A stretch of DNA of 64,000 bases, taken from positions 5,456,001 through 5,520,000 of the forward strand of contig BJHW01000001.1 of assembly GCA_005405945.1 (NCBI GenBank), given 5' to 3'. Origin of the DNA: Streptomyces violaceusniger. GTDB lineage: Bacteria > Actinomycetota > Actinomycetes > Streptomycetales > Streptomycetaceae. Shown piece after piece: positions 37,421 through 45,358 of the stretch. Position numbers and translations under genes: made by a program. How positions within the stretch are numbered: the first letter of the stretch is position 1; every line of letters begins with the position of its first letter. The notes beneath the pieces are model-generated. The model made no database searches and was not told the origin of the DNA. It saw nothing but the letters and a program-made list of their open reading frames with translations.

Positions 37421-38350
37421 ATGCCTCCACCGCAGCCCGACGCCACCCCACCCGCACCACCCACCCCACCTGCCCCGGCCGCCCTCGCCGCCAAGGTCCG
37501 CACGTTAACCCCCTCCATGACCCGCTCCATGCAGCGCGTCGCCGAAGCCGTGGCGGGCGATCCGGCCGGTTGCGCGGCGCTCACCGTCACCGGGCTCGCC
37601 GAGCGGACCGGCACTAGCGAGGCCACCGTCGTCCGCACCTCCCGGCTGCTCGGCTACCCCGGATACCGGGATCTGCGCCTCGCGCTCGCCGCGCTCGCCG
37701 CCCAGCAGGCCGCCGGCCGGGCCCCGGCCGTCACCGCGGACATCGCGGTGGACGATCCGATCGCCGACGTGGTGACCAAGCTGGCGCGGGAGGAGCAGCA
37801 GTGTCTGGCCGACACCGCCGCCGGGCTGGACACCAGCCAGGTCGAGGCGGCCGTCTCGGCGCTGGCCGCCGCCCGCCGGATCGATGTGTACGGGGTCGGG
37901 GCGTCCAGCCTCGTCGGCCAGGACCTGGTCCAGAAGCTGCTGCGGATCGGGCTGATAGCCCATGCCCACGCGGATCCGCACCTCGCGGTGACCAACGCGG
38001 TCCAGCTGCACTCCGGCGACGTCGCCATCGCGATCACCCACTCCGGGCGCACGACGGATGTCATCGAGCCGCTGCGGGTGGCCTTCGAGCACGGGGCGAC
38101 CACCGTCGCGATCACCGGACGGCCGAACGGCGAGGTCGCGCAGTACGCGGACCTGGTACTCACCACCTCCACCGCCCGCGAGAGCGAGCTGCGCCCGGCG
38201 GCCATGTCCAGCCGGACCAGCCAGTTGCTGGTGGTGGACTGCCTGTTCATAGGGGTCGCCCAGCGGACGTACGAAGCGGCGGCGCCCGCGCTCTCCGCGT
38301 CGTACGAGGCGCTCGCGCACCGCCACGATCCGCGTCCCGGGCACCGCTGA
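37421..38350 (+). CDS. MurR/RpiR-family transcriptional regulator
   Basis: This regulator of about 309 residues has an N-terminal RpiR helix-turn-helix (LAERTGTSEATVVRTSRLLG near residue 70) and a C-terminal SIS sugar-phosphate domain (IDVYGVGASSLVGQDL near 168, VAIAITHSGRTTDVIEPL near 210). Proteins of this type sense phosphosugars. Directly upstream of murQ, the expected effector is N-acetylmuramic acid 6-phosphate or a related sugar phosphate. ATG 37421 is chosen for its gaagg site; an in-frame GTG lies 27 bases before. A Pro/Ala linker precedes the DNA-binding domain. Confidence 0.9.
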   Translation: MPPPQPDATPPAPPTPPAPAALAAKVRTLTPSMTRSMQRVAEAVAGDPAGCAALTVTGLAERTGTSEATVVRTSRLLGYPGYRDLRLALAALAAQQAAGRAPAVTADIAVDDPIADVVTKLAREEQQCLADTAAGLDTSQVEAAVSALAAARRIDVYGVGASSLVGQDLVQKLLRIGLIAHAHADPHLAVTNAVQLHSGDVAIAITHSGRTTDVIEPLRVAFEHGATTVAITGRPNGEVAQYADLVLTTSTARESELRPAAMSSRTSQLLVVDCLFIGVAQRTYEAAAPALSASYEALAHRHDPRPGHR

Positions 38351-38512
38351 ACCCGGCCGGTCCGCCTCCGGTTCCGCTTTCGGTCCATCCCTGGTTCCGC
38401 CTTCGGTCCTACCCCAGGTCACTGTTTCGGTCACCGTTTCGCCCGGTGATCGCTCTCGCGGTCACCGTCACCCCCACCCTTACGCTGACGTACCGGAAAG
38501 AGCCGCTTCACC

Positions 38513-39490
38513 ATGACTTCCGCCGACTCCGCAGCCGATTCCGCAGCAGACTTCACAGCCGACTCCACGGGCTCCACGCACCTCCGCGCCCAACTCGACA
38601 CCCTGACCACCGAGGCCTTCCGCCCCGAACTCGCCGAGATCGACCGGCTCGAAACCCTCGAAATCGCCCGGATCATGAACGCGGAGGACGCCGCCGTCCC
38701 CACCGCCGTCGCCGGTCAGCTCCCCCGCATCGCTGCCGCCATCGACGCCATCGCCGCGCGGATGTCCCGTGGCGGCCGCCTCCTCTATACGGGCGCAGGC
38801 ACCGCCGGACGGCTCGGGGTGCTCGACGCGAGCGAGTGCCCGCCCACCTTCAACACCCGGCCCGAACAGGTCGTCGGGGTGATCGCGGGCGGCCCGGACG
38901 CCGTGGTGACCTCGGTCGAGGGCGCGGAGGACAGCGCGGAGCTGGCCGCCCGGGACCTCGACCGGCTCGGCATCGGCCCCGACGACACCGTGGTCGGCGT
39001 CTCGGCCTCCGGCCGCACCCCGTACGCCGTGGGCGCGGTCGAGCACGCCCGGCGGCGCGGCGCGCTCACCGTCGGGCTGTCCTGCAACGCCGGGTCGGCG
39101 CTCGCCGCCGTGGCCGACCACGGCATCGAGATCGTCGTGGGGCCGGAGCTGCTCACCGGTTCGACCCGGCTGAAGGCGGGCACGGCCCAGAAGCTGGTGC
39201 TCAACATGATCTCGACCATCACCATGATCCGGCTGGGCAAGACCTTCGGGAATCTGATGGTCGATGTGCGCGCCTCCAACGACAAGCTGCGCGCCCGTTC
39301 GCGGAGGATCGTCTCCCTGGCGACCGGCGCCTCCGACGAGCGGATCGAGAGCGCGCTGGCGGCCACGGACGGCGAGGTGAAGAACGCGATCCTCACCATC
39401 CTGGGCGGGGTGGACGCCCCGACCGCCGAGAAGCTCCTGGCCGAGGCGCACGGCCATCTGCGCACCGCCTTGGAGGCCGCCACGGGGTGA
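38513..39490 (+). CDS. murQ: N-acetylmuramic acid 6-phosphate etherase MurQ
   Basis: MurQ cleaves the lactyl ether of MurNAc-6-phosphate to give GlcNAc-6-phosphate and lactate in peptidoglycan recycling. The 325-residue protein has the SIS fold and family signatures: GGRLLYTGAGTAGRLGVLDA then SECPPTF near residue 85-110, VVGVSASGRTPYAVGAVEHA near 160 and GSTRLKAGTAQKLVLNMIST near 220, including the conserved Glu of SECPPTF. The first 20 residues are an Ala/Asp/Ser tail. It lies 162 bases after the RpiR gene. A strong bidirectional hairpin follows. Confidence 0.96.
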   Translation: MTSADSAADSAADFTADSTGSTHLRAQLDTLTTEAFRPELAEIDRLETLEIARIMNAEDAAVPTAVAGQLPRIAAAIDAIAARMSRGGRLLYTGAGTAGRLGVLDASECPPTFNTRPEQVVGVIAGGPDAVVTSVEGAEDSAELAARDLDRLGIGPDDTVVGVSASGRTPYAVGAVEHARRRGALTVGLSCNAGSALAAVADHGIEIVVGPELLTGSTRLKAGTAQKLVLNMISTITMIRLGKTFGNLMVDVRASNDKLRARSRRIVSLATGASDERIESALAATDGEVKNAILTILGGVDAPTAEKLLAEAHGHLRTALEAATG

Positions 39491-39517
39491 GCCCGGGACC
39501 GGGCCACGCACCCGCAC

Positions 39518-39586
39518 GGGCCCGGACACGCCGTCGGAGCGGGCCCGGACACGCCGTCGGAGCGGGCCCGGACACGCCGTCGGGGC
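39518..39586. repeat. three 23-bp direct repeats after murQ
   Basis: The unit gggcccggacacgccgtcgg plus agc occurs three times head-to-tail and runs straight into the terminator hairpin. Confidence 0.85.
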
Positions 39587-39614
39587 GGCACCCCTGGGAG
39601 AGGGTGCCGCCCCG
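39581..39614. terminator. hairpin between convergent murQ and groEL
   Basis: cggggcggcaccc pairs perfectly with gggtgccgccccg across a nine-base loop. It can end transcription from both sides. Confidence 0.85.
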
Positions 39615-39660
39615 ACGTTCGGACGGTATGACCGACCGGCGGACGAACGCGCCGAGTCGA

Positions 39661-41285
39661 TCAGAAGTCCATGTCACCGCCCGGCATGCCGCCCGGAGCG
39701 CCCGCCGGGGCGGCCTTCTCCGGCTTGTCGGCGATGACGGCCTCGGTGGTGAGGAACAGCGCGGCGATCGACGCGGCGTTCTGCAGCGCGGAGCGCGTGA
39801 CCTTGGCCGGGTCGATGATGCCCTCGGCGATCAGGTCCACGTACTCACCGCTCGCGGCGTTGAGGCCGTGACCCGGGGTCAGGTTGCGCACCTTCTCGAC
39901 CACGACGCCGCCCTCGAGACCGGCGTTGACCGCGATCTGCTTCAGCGGGGCCTCCAGGGCCAGGCGCACGGCCTGGGCACCGGTGGCCTCGTCGCCCTCG
40001 AGCTCCAGCTTCTCGAAGACCGAGACGGTCTGGAGCAGGGCCACGCCACCACCGGCGACGATGCCCTCCTCGACGGCGGCCTTGGCGTTGCGCACCGCGT
40101 CCTCGATGCGGTGCTTGCGCTCCTTGAGCTCCACCTCGGTGGCGGCACCGGCCTTGATGACGGCCACGCCGCCGGCCAGCTTCGCCAGGCGCTCCTGGAG
40201 CTTCTCGCGGTCGTAGTCCGAGTCCGAGGACTCGATCTCGGCGCGGATCTGGTTGACGCGGCCCTGCACCTGGTCGGTGTCGCCGGCGCCGTCCACGATG
40301 GTGGTCTCGTCCTTGGTGACCGTGACCTTGCGGGCACGGCCGAGCAGGTCGAGACCGGCGTTCTCCAGCTTGAGGCCGACCTCCTCGGAGATGACGGTGC
40401 CACCGGTGAGGATGGCGATGTCGCCGAGCATGGCCTTACGGCGGTCACCGAAGCCCGGGGCCTTGACGGCGACGGACTTGAAGGTGCCACGGATCTTGTT
40501 GACGACCAGGGTCGCCAGGGCCTCGCCCTCGACGTCCTCGGCGATGATCAGCAGCGGCTTGCCCGACTGCATGACCTTCTCGAGCAGCGGGAGGAGGTCC
40601 TTCACGCTGCTGATCTTGGAGTTGACGATCAGGATGTACGGGTCGTCGAGCGACGCCTCCATACGCTCCATGTCCGTCGCGAAGTACGGGGAGATGTAGC
40701 CCTTGTCGAAGCGCATGCCCTCGGTGAGCTCGAGCTCGAGCCCGAAGGTCTGCGACTCCTCGACGGTGATGACACCTTCCTTGCCGACCTTGTCCATCGC
40801 CTCGGCGATGAGCTCACCGATCTGGGTGTCGGCGGCGGAGATGGAGGCGGTGGAGGCGATCTGCTCCTTGGTCTCCACGTCCTTGGCCTGCTCGAGGAGC
40901 TGGGCGGAGACGGCCTCGACGGCCTTCTCGATACCGCGCTTGAGCGCCATCGGGTTGGCGCCCGCGGCGACGTTGCGGAGACCCTCCTTGACCAGCGCCT
41001 GGGCGAGGACGGTCGCGGTCGTCGTGCCGTCACCGGCGACGTCGTCCGTCTTCTTCGCGACCTCCTTGACCAGCTCGGCGCCGATCTTCTCGTACGCGTC
41101 CTCGAGCTCGATCTCCTTGGCGATGGACACACCATCGTTGGTGATCGTGGGGCGCCCCACTTCTTCTCGAGGACGACGTTACGGCCCTTGGGGCCGAGGG
41201 TGACCTTGACGGCGTCGGCGAGCTGGTTCATCCCGCGCTCGAGGCCGCGCCGCGCCTCCTCGTCGAACGCGATGATCTTGGCCAT
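39661..41285 (-). pseudogene. groEL2: 60-kDa chaperonin GroEL2, frame broken at 41149-41152
   Basis: This is the chaperonin subunit that folds proteins in the GroEL double ring. The sequence begins MAKIIAFDEEARRGLERGMN and includes DDVAGDGTTTATVLAQALV, the ATP-binding aspartate region and LEAPLKQIAVNAGLEGGVVV. It ends GMPGGDMDF, typical of the second Streptomyces GroEL, which lacks a His-rich tail. The frame breaks at KKWGAP|TITNDGVSIAKE; one more base in the G/C run gives 541 residues, the standard length. As this paralogue is normally essential, a read error is the best explanation. No groES is adjacent. Control is through HrcA at the tandem CIRCE elements. Confidence 0.95.
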
Positions 41286-41411
41286 GTGAAGTGGTCCTCC
41301 CAGAGACGGGGTGGATTGCTCCGGACCGCGCTGGCGCCCGCGACGGACGGCCTGCCTGCCCCGCGGTTCCTTGCCCCGCATGGCCTGGCGGGCCTCACCG
41401 ACCCGGTCCTT

Positions 41412-41474
41412 CTGTCACTCTCAACGTCAGAGTGCTAACGCCAATGATTAGCACTCGGGCCTATAGAGTGCAAG
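41412..41474 (-). promoter_or_regulatory. tandem CIRCE operators and promoter of groEL2
   Basis: Two HrcA boxes are seen: TTAGCACTC-N9-GAGTGCAAG at 41448-41474 and CTGTCACTC-N9-GAGTGCTAA at 41412-41438. All four half-sites are separated by nine bases. On the gene strand TTGCAC (complement of 41468-41473) and TAATCA (complement of 41445-41450) are spaced by 17 bases and make a good promoter inside the operators. Confidence 0.88.
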
Positions 41475-41500
41475 CGCCCGTAGGGCGTACAGCGCCCGTA

Positions 41501-41604
41501 GGGCGTCCTTGAGGGGTGGTGGCCGGGCGACGGGTGGGCGCAAGCGCCCGAAGGGCGTCCTTGAGGGGTGGTGGCCGGGCGACGGGTGGGCGCAAGCGCC
41601 CGAA
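41501..41604. repeat. two 52-bp direct repeats upstream of groEL2
   Basis: Copies at 41501-41552 and 41553-41604 are almost identical and each contain gggcgtccttgaggggtggt and cgcccgaa words. Shorter gcgcccgtagggcg palindromes lie just before. They fill the gap between the CIRCE region and the cold-shock gene's terminator. Confidence 0.85.
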
Positions 41605-41648
41605 GGGCGTACGGGCCGATGCACAGACCCCAGCGACCCAGGCACGCC

Positions 41649-41684
41649 GAAGGGTCCGTACCCTGTTCGGGGCACGGACCCTTC
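41649..41684 (-). terminator. terminator of the cold-shock gene
   Basis: gaagggtccgt and acggacccttc form an 11-bp stem with a 14-base loop, 36 bases after the cold-shock gene stop. Confidence 0.8.
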
Positions 41685-41719
41685 AGATTTGTTCGTTTCA
41701 GCTGCCTCGCGTCGGCGCG

Positions 41720-41926
41720 TCAGCCTACGGCCACGCGGACCATGTCGGCCTGCGGGCCCTTCTGGCCCTGCGAGATCTCGAACTCGACCCGCTGGCCTTC
41801 CTCGAGGGTGCGGTACCCGTCCATCTGGATCGCGCTGTAGTGGACGAACACGTCCGCACCACCGTCGACCGCGATGAAGCCGTACCCCTTCTCCGCGTTG
41901 AACCACTTGACGGTGCCCTGAGCCAT
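41720..41926 (-). CDS. cold-shock protein (CspA family)
   Basis: This 68-residue protein is a single cold-shock domain. It starts MAQGTVKWFNAEKGYGFIAV and has the second RNA-binding motif DVFVHYSAI. It binds single-stranded RNA and acts as an RNA chaperone. The long upstream region (41927-42270) probably contains a structured 5' leader, as in other csp mRNAs; it has no gene and is notably AT-richer near 42100-42200. A clear terminator follows. Confidence 0.95.
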   Translation of the reverse strand: MAQGTVKWFNAEKGYGFIAVDGGADVFVHYSAIQMDGYRTLEEGQRVEFEISQGQKGPQADMVRVAVG

Positions 41927-42273
41927 TCCTAACTCCCCTATTGCTGGCCCTTGCGCAGGACCGCACTCCGCGGACCCGGGTCAGACCTCACCCCCCGGAT
42001 GTGGGGGGTGTGCGCCGGAACGCGTCGACCGCCGCTGAATGTATCCGTCCCAACGCCCTCTGCAACAGGTCAATCGGACGAGAATTCTGGGCACGGCCGA
42101 ACGGTTAAAAGTGAGGAATTATGTGAAGTTCGGGCAAGCCGGGCCGGACATAAGGAACCAACCCGACAATTCGCGCTCACACTTTACGCACAACTTGACG
42201 AGTTCTCATATGTGGCTCCGACCCCGGAGCCGCCGGGGAATCCGGGCAACTGTATCGCGATTCCACACACGGA

Positions 42274-42307
42274 ATCGCCCCGTCCGGTTGTCCCCGGACG
42301 GGGCGAT
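42274..42307 (-). terminator. terminator of thrC-moaD operon
   Basis: A 14-bp perfect stem (atcgccccgtccgg and its complement) with a six-base loop stands 28 bases after the sulfur-carrier gene stop. Confidence 0.85.
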
Positions 42308-42334
42308 GCCAAAGGTGAGGAGGGGGACGCGGGG

Positions 42335-42613
42335 TCAGCAGCCGCCCGCGACCGCCGGGATGATCGAGATCCCGGCGCCGTCCGGGGTCGCCGTGGCCAG
42401 GCCGTCGGCGAAGCGGACGTCGTCGTCGTTGACGTAGACGTTCACGAAGCGGCGGAGCTTGCCGGTGTCGTCCAGGACGCGGGCCGAGATGCCCGCGTGG
42501 TTCTTCTCCAGGTCCGCCAGGACCTCGGCGAGGGTCGCTCCCTCGGCGGAGACCTCGGCCTGACCGCCGGTGTAGGTGCGCAGGATGGTCGGGATTCGGA
42601 CGTTGACGCTCAT
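42335..42613 (-). CDS. MoaD/ThiS-family sulfur-carrier protein
   Basis: This 92-residue ubiquitin-like protein (NVRIPTILRTYTGGQAEVSA, AEVLADLEKNHAGI, FVNVYVNDDDVRF) ends IIPAVAGGC. The Gly-Gly is the site activated by adenylation to carry a thiocarboxylate. An extra terminal cysteine masks it and would have to be removed first. Related actinobacterial carriers (CysO-like) feed cysteine or methionine synthesis. Its ATG overlaps the thrC stop, so it is made with threonine synthase under the SAM riboswitch, which argues for a methionine-related role. Confidence 0.88.
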   Translation of the reverse strand: MSVNVRIPTILRTYTGGQAEVSAEGATLAEVLADLEKNHAGISARVLDDTGKLRRFVNVYVNDDDVRFADGLATATPDGAGISIIPAVAGGC

Positions 42614-43914
42614 GCGAGGCCAGCCTCTCGGAACGAGTCAAGGGTGGGGCGGATGATGGCGGAGGGACCCGTCGTGGGGGCCACCGCGTCGAGGGTCTTG
42701 AGGCCGTCGCCGGTGTTGAGCACGACGGTCGTCAGGGACGGGTCGAGCAGACCGTCCTCGATCAGCTTCTTGGTCACGCCGACGGTCACGCCGCCCGCGG
42801 TCTCCGCGAAGATCCCCTCGGTGCGGGCCAGCAGCTTGATGGCGTCGACGATCTGCTCGTCGTTCACGTCCTCCACCGCGCCGCCCGTACGGCGGGCGAT
42901 GTCCAGGACGTAGGGGCCGTCCGCGGGGTTGCCGATGGCCAGCGACTTGGCGATGGTCCGCGGCTTCTGCGGCCGGACGACGTCATGGCCGGCCTTGTAG
43001 GCGGTGGAGACCGGGGAGCAGCCCTCGGCCTGGGCGCCGAAGATCTTGTAGGGCCTGTCCTCGACCAGACCGATCGCGATCAGCTCCTTCAGCCCCTTGT
43101 CGATCTTGGTGAGCTGGGAGCCGGAGGCGATCGGGATGACGATCTGGTCCGGCAGCCGCCAGCCGAGCTGCTCGCAGATCTCGTACGCCAGGGTCTTGGA
43201 GCCCTCGCCGTAGTACGGCCGCAGATTGACGTTGACGAAGCCCCAGCCCTCGCCCGCCGGGTCGCCGATCAGCTCGCTGCAGAAGCGGTTGACGTCGTCG
43301 TAGGTGCCCTCGATGCCGACCAGCTCGCCGCCGTAGACCGCGGCCATGACGACCTTGCCCGCCTCCAGGTCGTGCGGGATGAAGACGCAGGAGCGGAAGC
43401 CCGCGCGGGCGGCCGCGGCGCCCACCGCGCCGGCGAGGTTGCCGGTGGAGGAGCAGGAGAGGGTGGTGAAGCCGAAGGTGCGGGCGGCCTGGACGGCGAT
43501 GGCGACGACCCGGTCCTTGAAGGAGTGGGTCGGGTTCCCGGAGTCGTCCTTGATGTGCAGCTCACCGGTGACGCCGAGCTCACGGGCGAGGTTGTCGGCC
43601 TTGACCAGCTTGGTGAAGCCGGGGTTCAGGCTCGGCAGATCCGCCACGTCCGCCGGGACGGGCAGCAGCGGGGCGTAGCGCCAGATGCTGTTCGGACCGG
43701 CCTCGATGCGCCGGCGCAGCCCCTCCGGGTCGCCGGCCGGGAGCTCGTACGCGACCTCGAGGGGCCCGAAACAGGCCTCACACGCGAAGATCGGGCCCAG
43801 TTCGAACCGCTCACCGCACTCCCGGCAGGACAATGCGACGGCGGGGCCGAAGGCGCCGGAGGGGGAGGCGGAGGTGGAGGAAGTGGTTGAGCTTTCTACT
43901 GACTGCACAGCCAT
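42610..43914 (-). CDS. thrC: threonine synthase
   Basis: ThrC converts O-phosphohomoserine to threonine with pyridoxal phosphate. The 434-residue protein has an N-terminal zinc-ribbon-like CRECGERFELGPIFACEACF, the PLP lysine in NPTHSFKDRVVAIA near residue 130, STGNLAGAVGAAAARAGF near 155 and VIPIASGSQLTKIDKG near 255. The zinc-ribbon places it in the long ThrC class. The first 25 residues are Ser-rich. A SAM riboswitch precedes it, and the gene overlaps the sulfur-carrier gene by four bases. Confidence 0.95.
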   Translation of the reverse strand: MAVQSVESSTTSSTSASPSGAFGPAVALSCRECGERFELGPIFACEACFGPLEVAYELPAGDPEGLRRRIEAGPNSIWRYAPLLPVPADVADLPSLNPGFTKLVKADNLARELGVTGELHIKDDSGNPTHSFKDRVVAIAVQAARTFGFTTLSCSSTGNLAGAVGAAAARAGFRSCVFIPHDLEAGKVVMAAVYGGELVGIEGTYDDVNRFCSELIGDPAGEGWGFVNVNLRPYYGEGSKTLAYEICEQLGWRLPDQIVIPIASGSQLTKIDKGLKELIAIGLVEDRPYKIFGAQAEGCSPVSTAYKAGHDVVRPQKPRTIAKSLAIGNPADGPYVLDIARRTGGAVEDVNDEQIVDAIKLLARTEGIFAETAGGVTVGVTKKLIEDGLLDPSLTTVVLNTGDGLKTLDAVAPTTGPSAIIRPTLDSFREAGLA

Positions 43915-43930
43915 GGATGGCGAGGCCCTT

Positions 43931-44073
43931 TCTCCTCATCTTCCTCGCGACGCACTTCGCCACGAGACGGAATTGGCACCTTCCCGAGCTGGGAGCCTCG
44001 CTGCGGAATGCGAGATCAGCTGGAGGGTTGCCGGGGCTTCAACGGGCCGTTCCCTCTGCCCCTCTGGATGAGC
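43931..44073 (-). ncRNA. SAM-I riboswitch (S-box) upstream of thrC
   Basis: Read on the minus strand, it has the P1 strand ctcatc, an AGAGGGA-type segment (cagagggaac), the conserved gttgaagccccggcaacc, then ggtgccaattcc, and closes with gatgag pairing to the start. These are the core S-box words in order with correct spacing. It should repress expression when S-adenosylmethionine is plentiful. Control of threonine synthase rather than a methionine gene is notable. Confidence 0.9.
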
Positions 44074-44265
44074 GGTATGGCACCGGGCGGACCCGGGGCG
44101 TTTGTCGGCACCAGCGTCGTCGGGTACGTCGGTAAACACCGAGGTCGACCCCGACATACGACGGCCATGTGCGTTGTTCAAGACTGTAACCGAAGGCCCG
44201 GATGGTTGAGCTAGCCGTCCGATGCGCGAGATGGATCACAGCGATCACGCAGGGGAGACACACAG

Positions 44266-45213
44266 GTGCTGGATGAGGTGGAGCGCTGGCTGAAGCGTCG
44301 CTCCTGGTCTGCCGACGACCGTCCGCTGGACCGCCTGCTGGCCGCGAAGCGGGCCGCGGCGACGACGGTGAGCGTGGTCCTGCCCGCCCTGAACGAGGAG
44401 GCCACGGTCGGCGAGATCGCCGGAACGATCCGGCGTGAGCTGATGGGCGAGGCGACGCCGCTGGTGGACGAGCTGGTGGTGCTGGACTCCGGCTCCACGG
44501 ACCGCACCGCCGAGGTCGCCGCGGCGGCGGGCGCCACCGTCATCCCCCGCGACTCGCTGCTGCCCCGGCTGCCCGCGCTGCCCGGCAAGGGCGAGGTGCT
44601 GTGGCGGTCCCTGCTCGCCACGAGCGGCGACATCGTCTGCTTCATCGACGCCGACCTGCGGGAATTCGAGCCGCGCTTCGTCTCGGGAATCGTCGGTCCG
44701 CTGCTGACCGACCCCACGCTTGAGCTGGTGAAGGGCATGTACGACCGCCCGCTCGGCGAGGTGGCGGGCCAGGGCGGCCGGGTCACCGAGCTGGTCGCCC
44801 GCCCGCTGCTGAATCTGCACTGGCCCCAGCTGGCCGGGTTCGTCCAGCCGCTGGGCGGGGAGTACGCGGCGCGCCGCTCGCTGCTGGAGCGGCTGCCCTT
44901 CCCGGTCGGCTACGGCGTCGAGCTGGGGCTGCTGGTCGACGCGCTGCACACGGTGGGGCTCGACGCGCTCGGCCAGGTGGACATCGGGGTGCGCAAACAC
45001 CGCCACCAGGACGGGCAGGCGCTCGGCCGGATGGCGGCCGCGATCTACCGCACCGCGCAGTTGCGGCTGGCCCGGGGCCACTTGGTGCGGCCGCGGCTGA
45101 CCCAGTTCGACCGGGGCGAGAACGGCTTCGAGCCGCGTACGACGGCGGTGGACACCGAGGAGCGGCCGCCGATGATCGAGATACCGGAGTACACGGCGCG
45201 GCGCGCGGCGTGA
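44266..45213 (+). CDS. gpgS: glucosyl-3-phosphoglycerate synthase
   Basis: This 315-residue GT-A (GT81) glycosyltransferase makes glucosyl-3-phosphoglycerate, the precursor of glucosylglycerate and methylglucose polysaccharides. It has VSVVLPALNEEATVGEIAGT near residue 36, VVLDSGSTDRTAEVAAAAG near 77, the metal-binding DAD in CFIDADLREFEP near 128, and GGEYAARRSLLERLPFPVG, then YGVELGLL near 200. The GTG start follows a gggga site. It heads a compatible-solute cluster with otsA and otsB. Confidence 0.93.
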   Translation: MLDEVERWLKRRSWSADDRPLDRLLAAKRAAATTVSVVLPALNEEATVGEIAGTIRRELMGEATPLVDELVVLDSGSTDRTAEVAAAAGATVIPRDSLLPRLPALPGKGEVLWRSLLATSGDIVCFIDADLREFEPRFVSGIVGPLLTDPTLELVKGMYDRPLGEVAGQGGRVTELVARPLLNLHWPQLAGFVQPLGGEYAARRSLLERLPFPVGYGVELGLLVDALHTVGLDALGQVDIGVRKHRHQDGQALGRMAAAIYRTAQLRLARGHLVRPRLTQFDRGENGFEPRTTAVDTEERPPMIEIPEYTARRAA

Positions 45214-45358
45214 CGCGGGGCTGCGGCTCGGCGCGCACCGGACCCGGGCGCGGAGGAATGGCGTCCTGGCACTGACGTGGCCGGAACCGGAATAGCACCT
45301 ACGGGGCAAGAAACCGTACGTACGTTTGCGCGGGGCCGCGCCTGGCTAGGCTCGCGAC

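Noticed and set aside
39661..41285. Genuine loss of groEL2
   Set aside because: Both halves are perfectly conserved, the promoter and CIRCE sites are intact, and the gene is normally essential.
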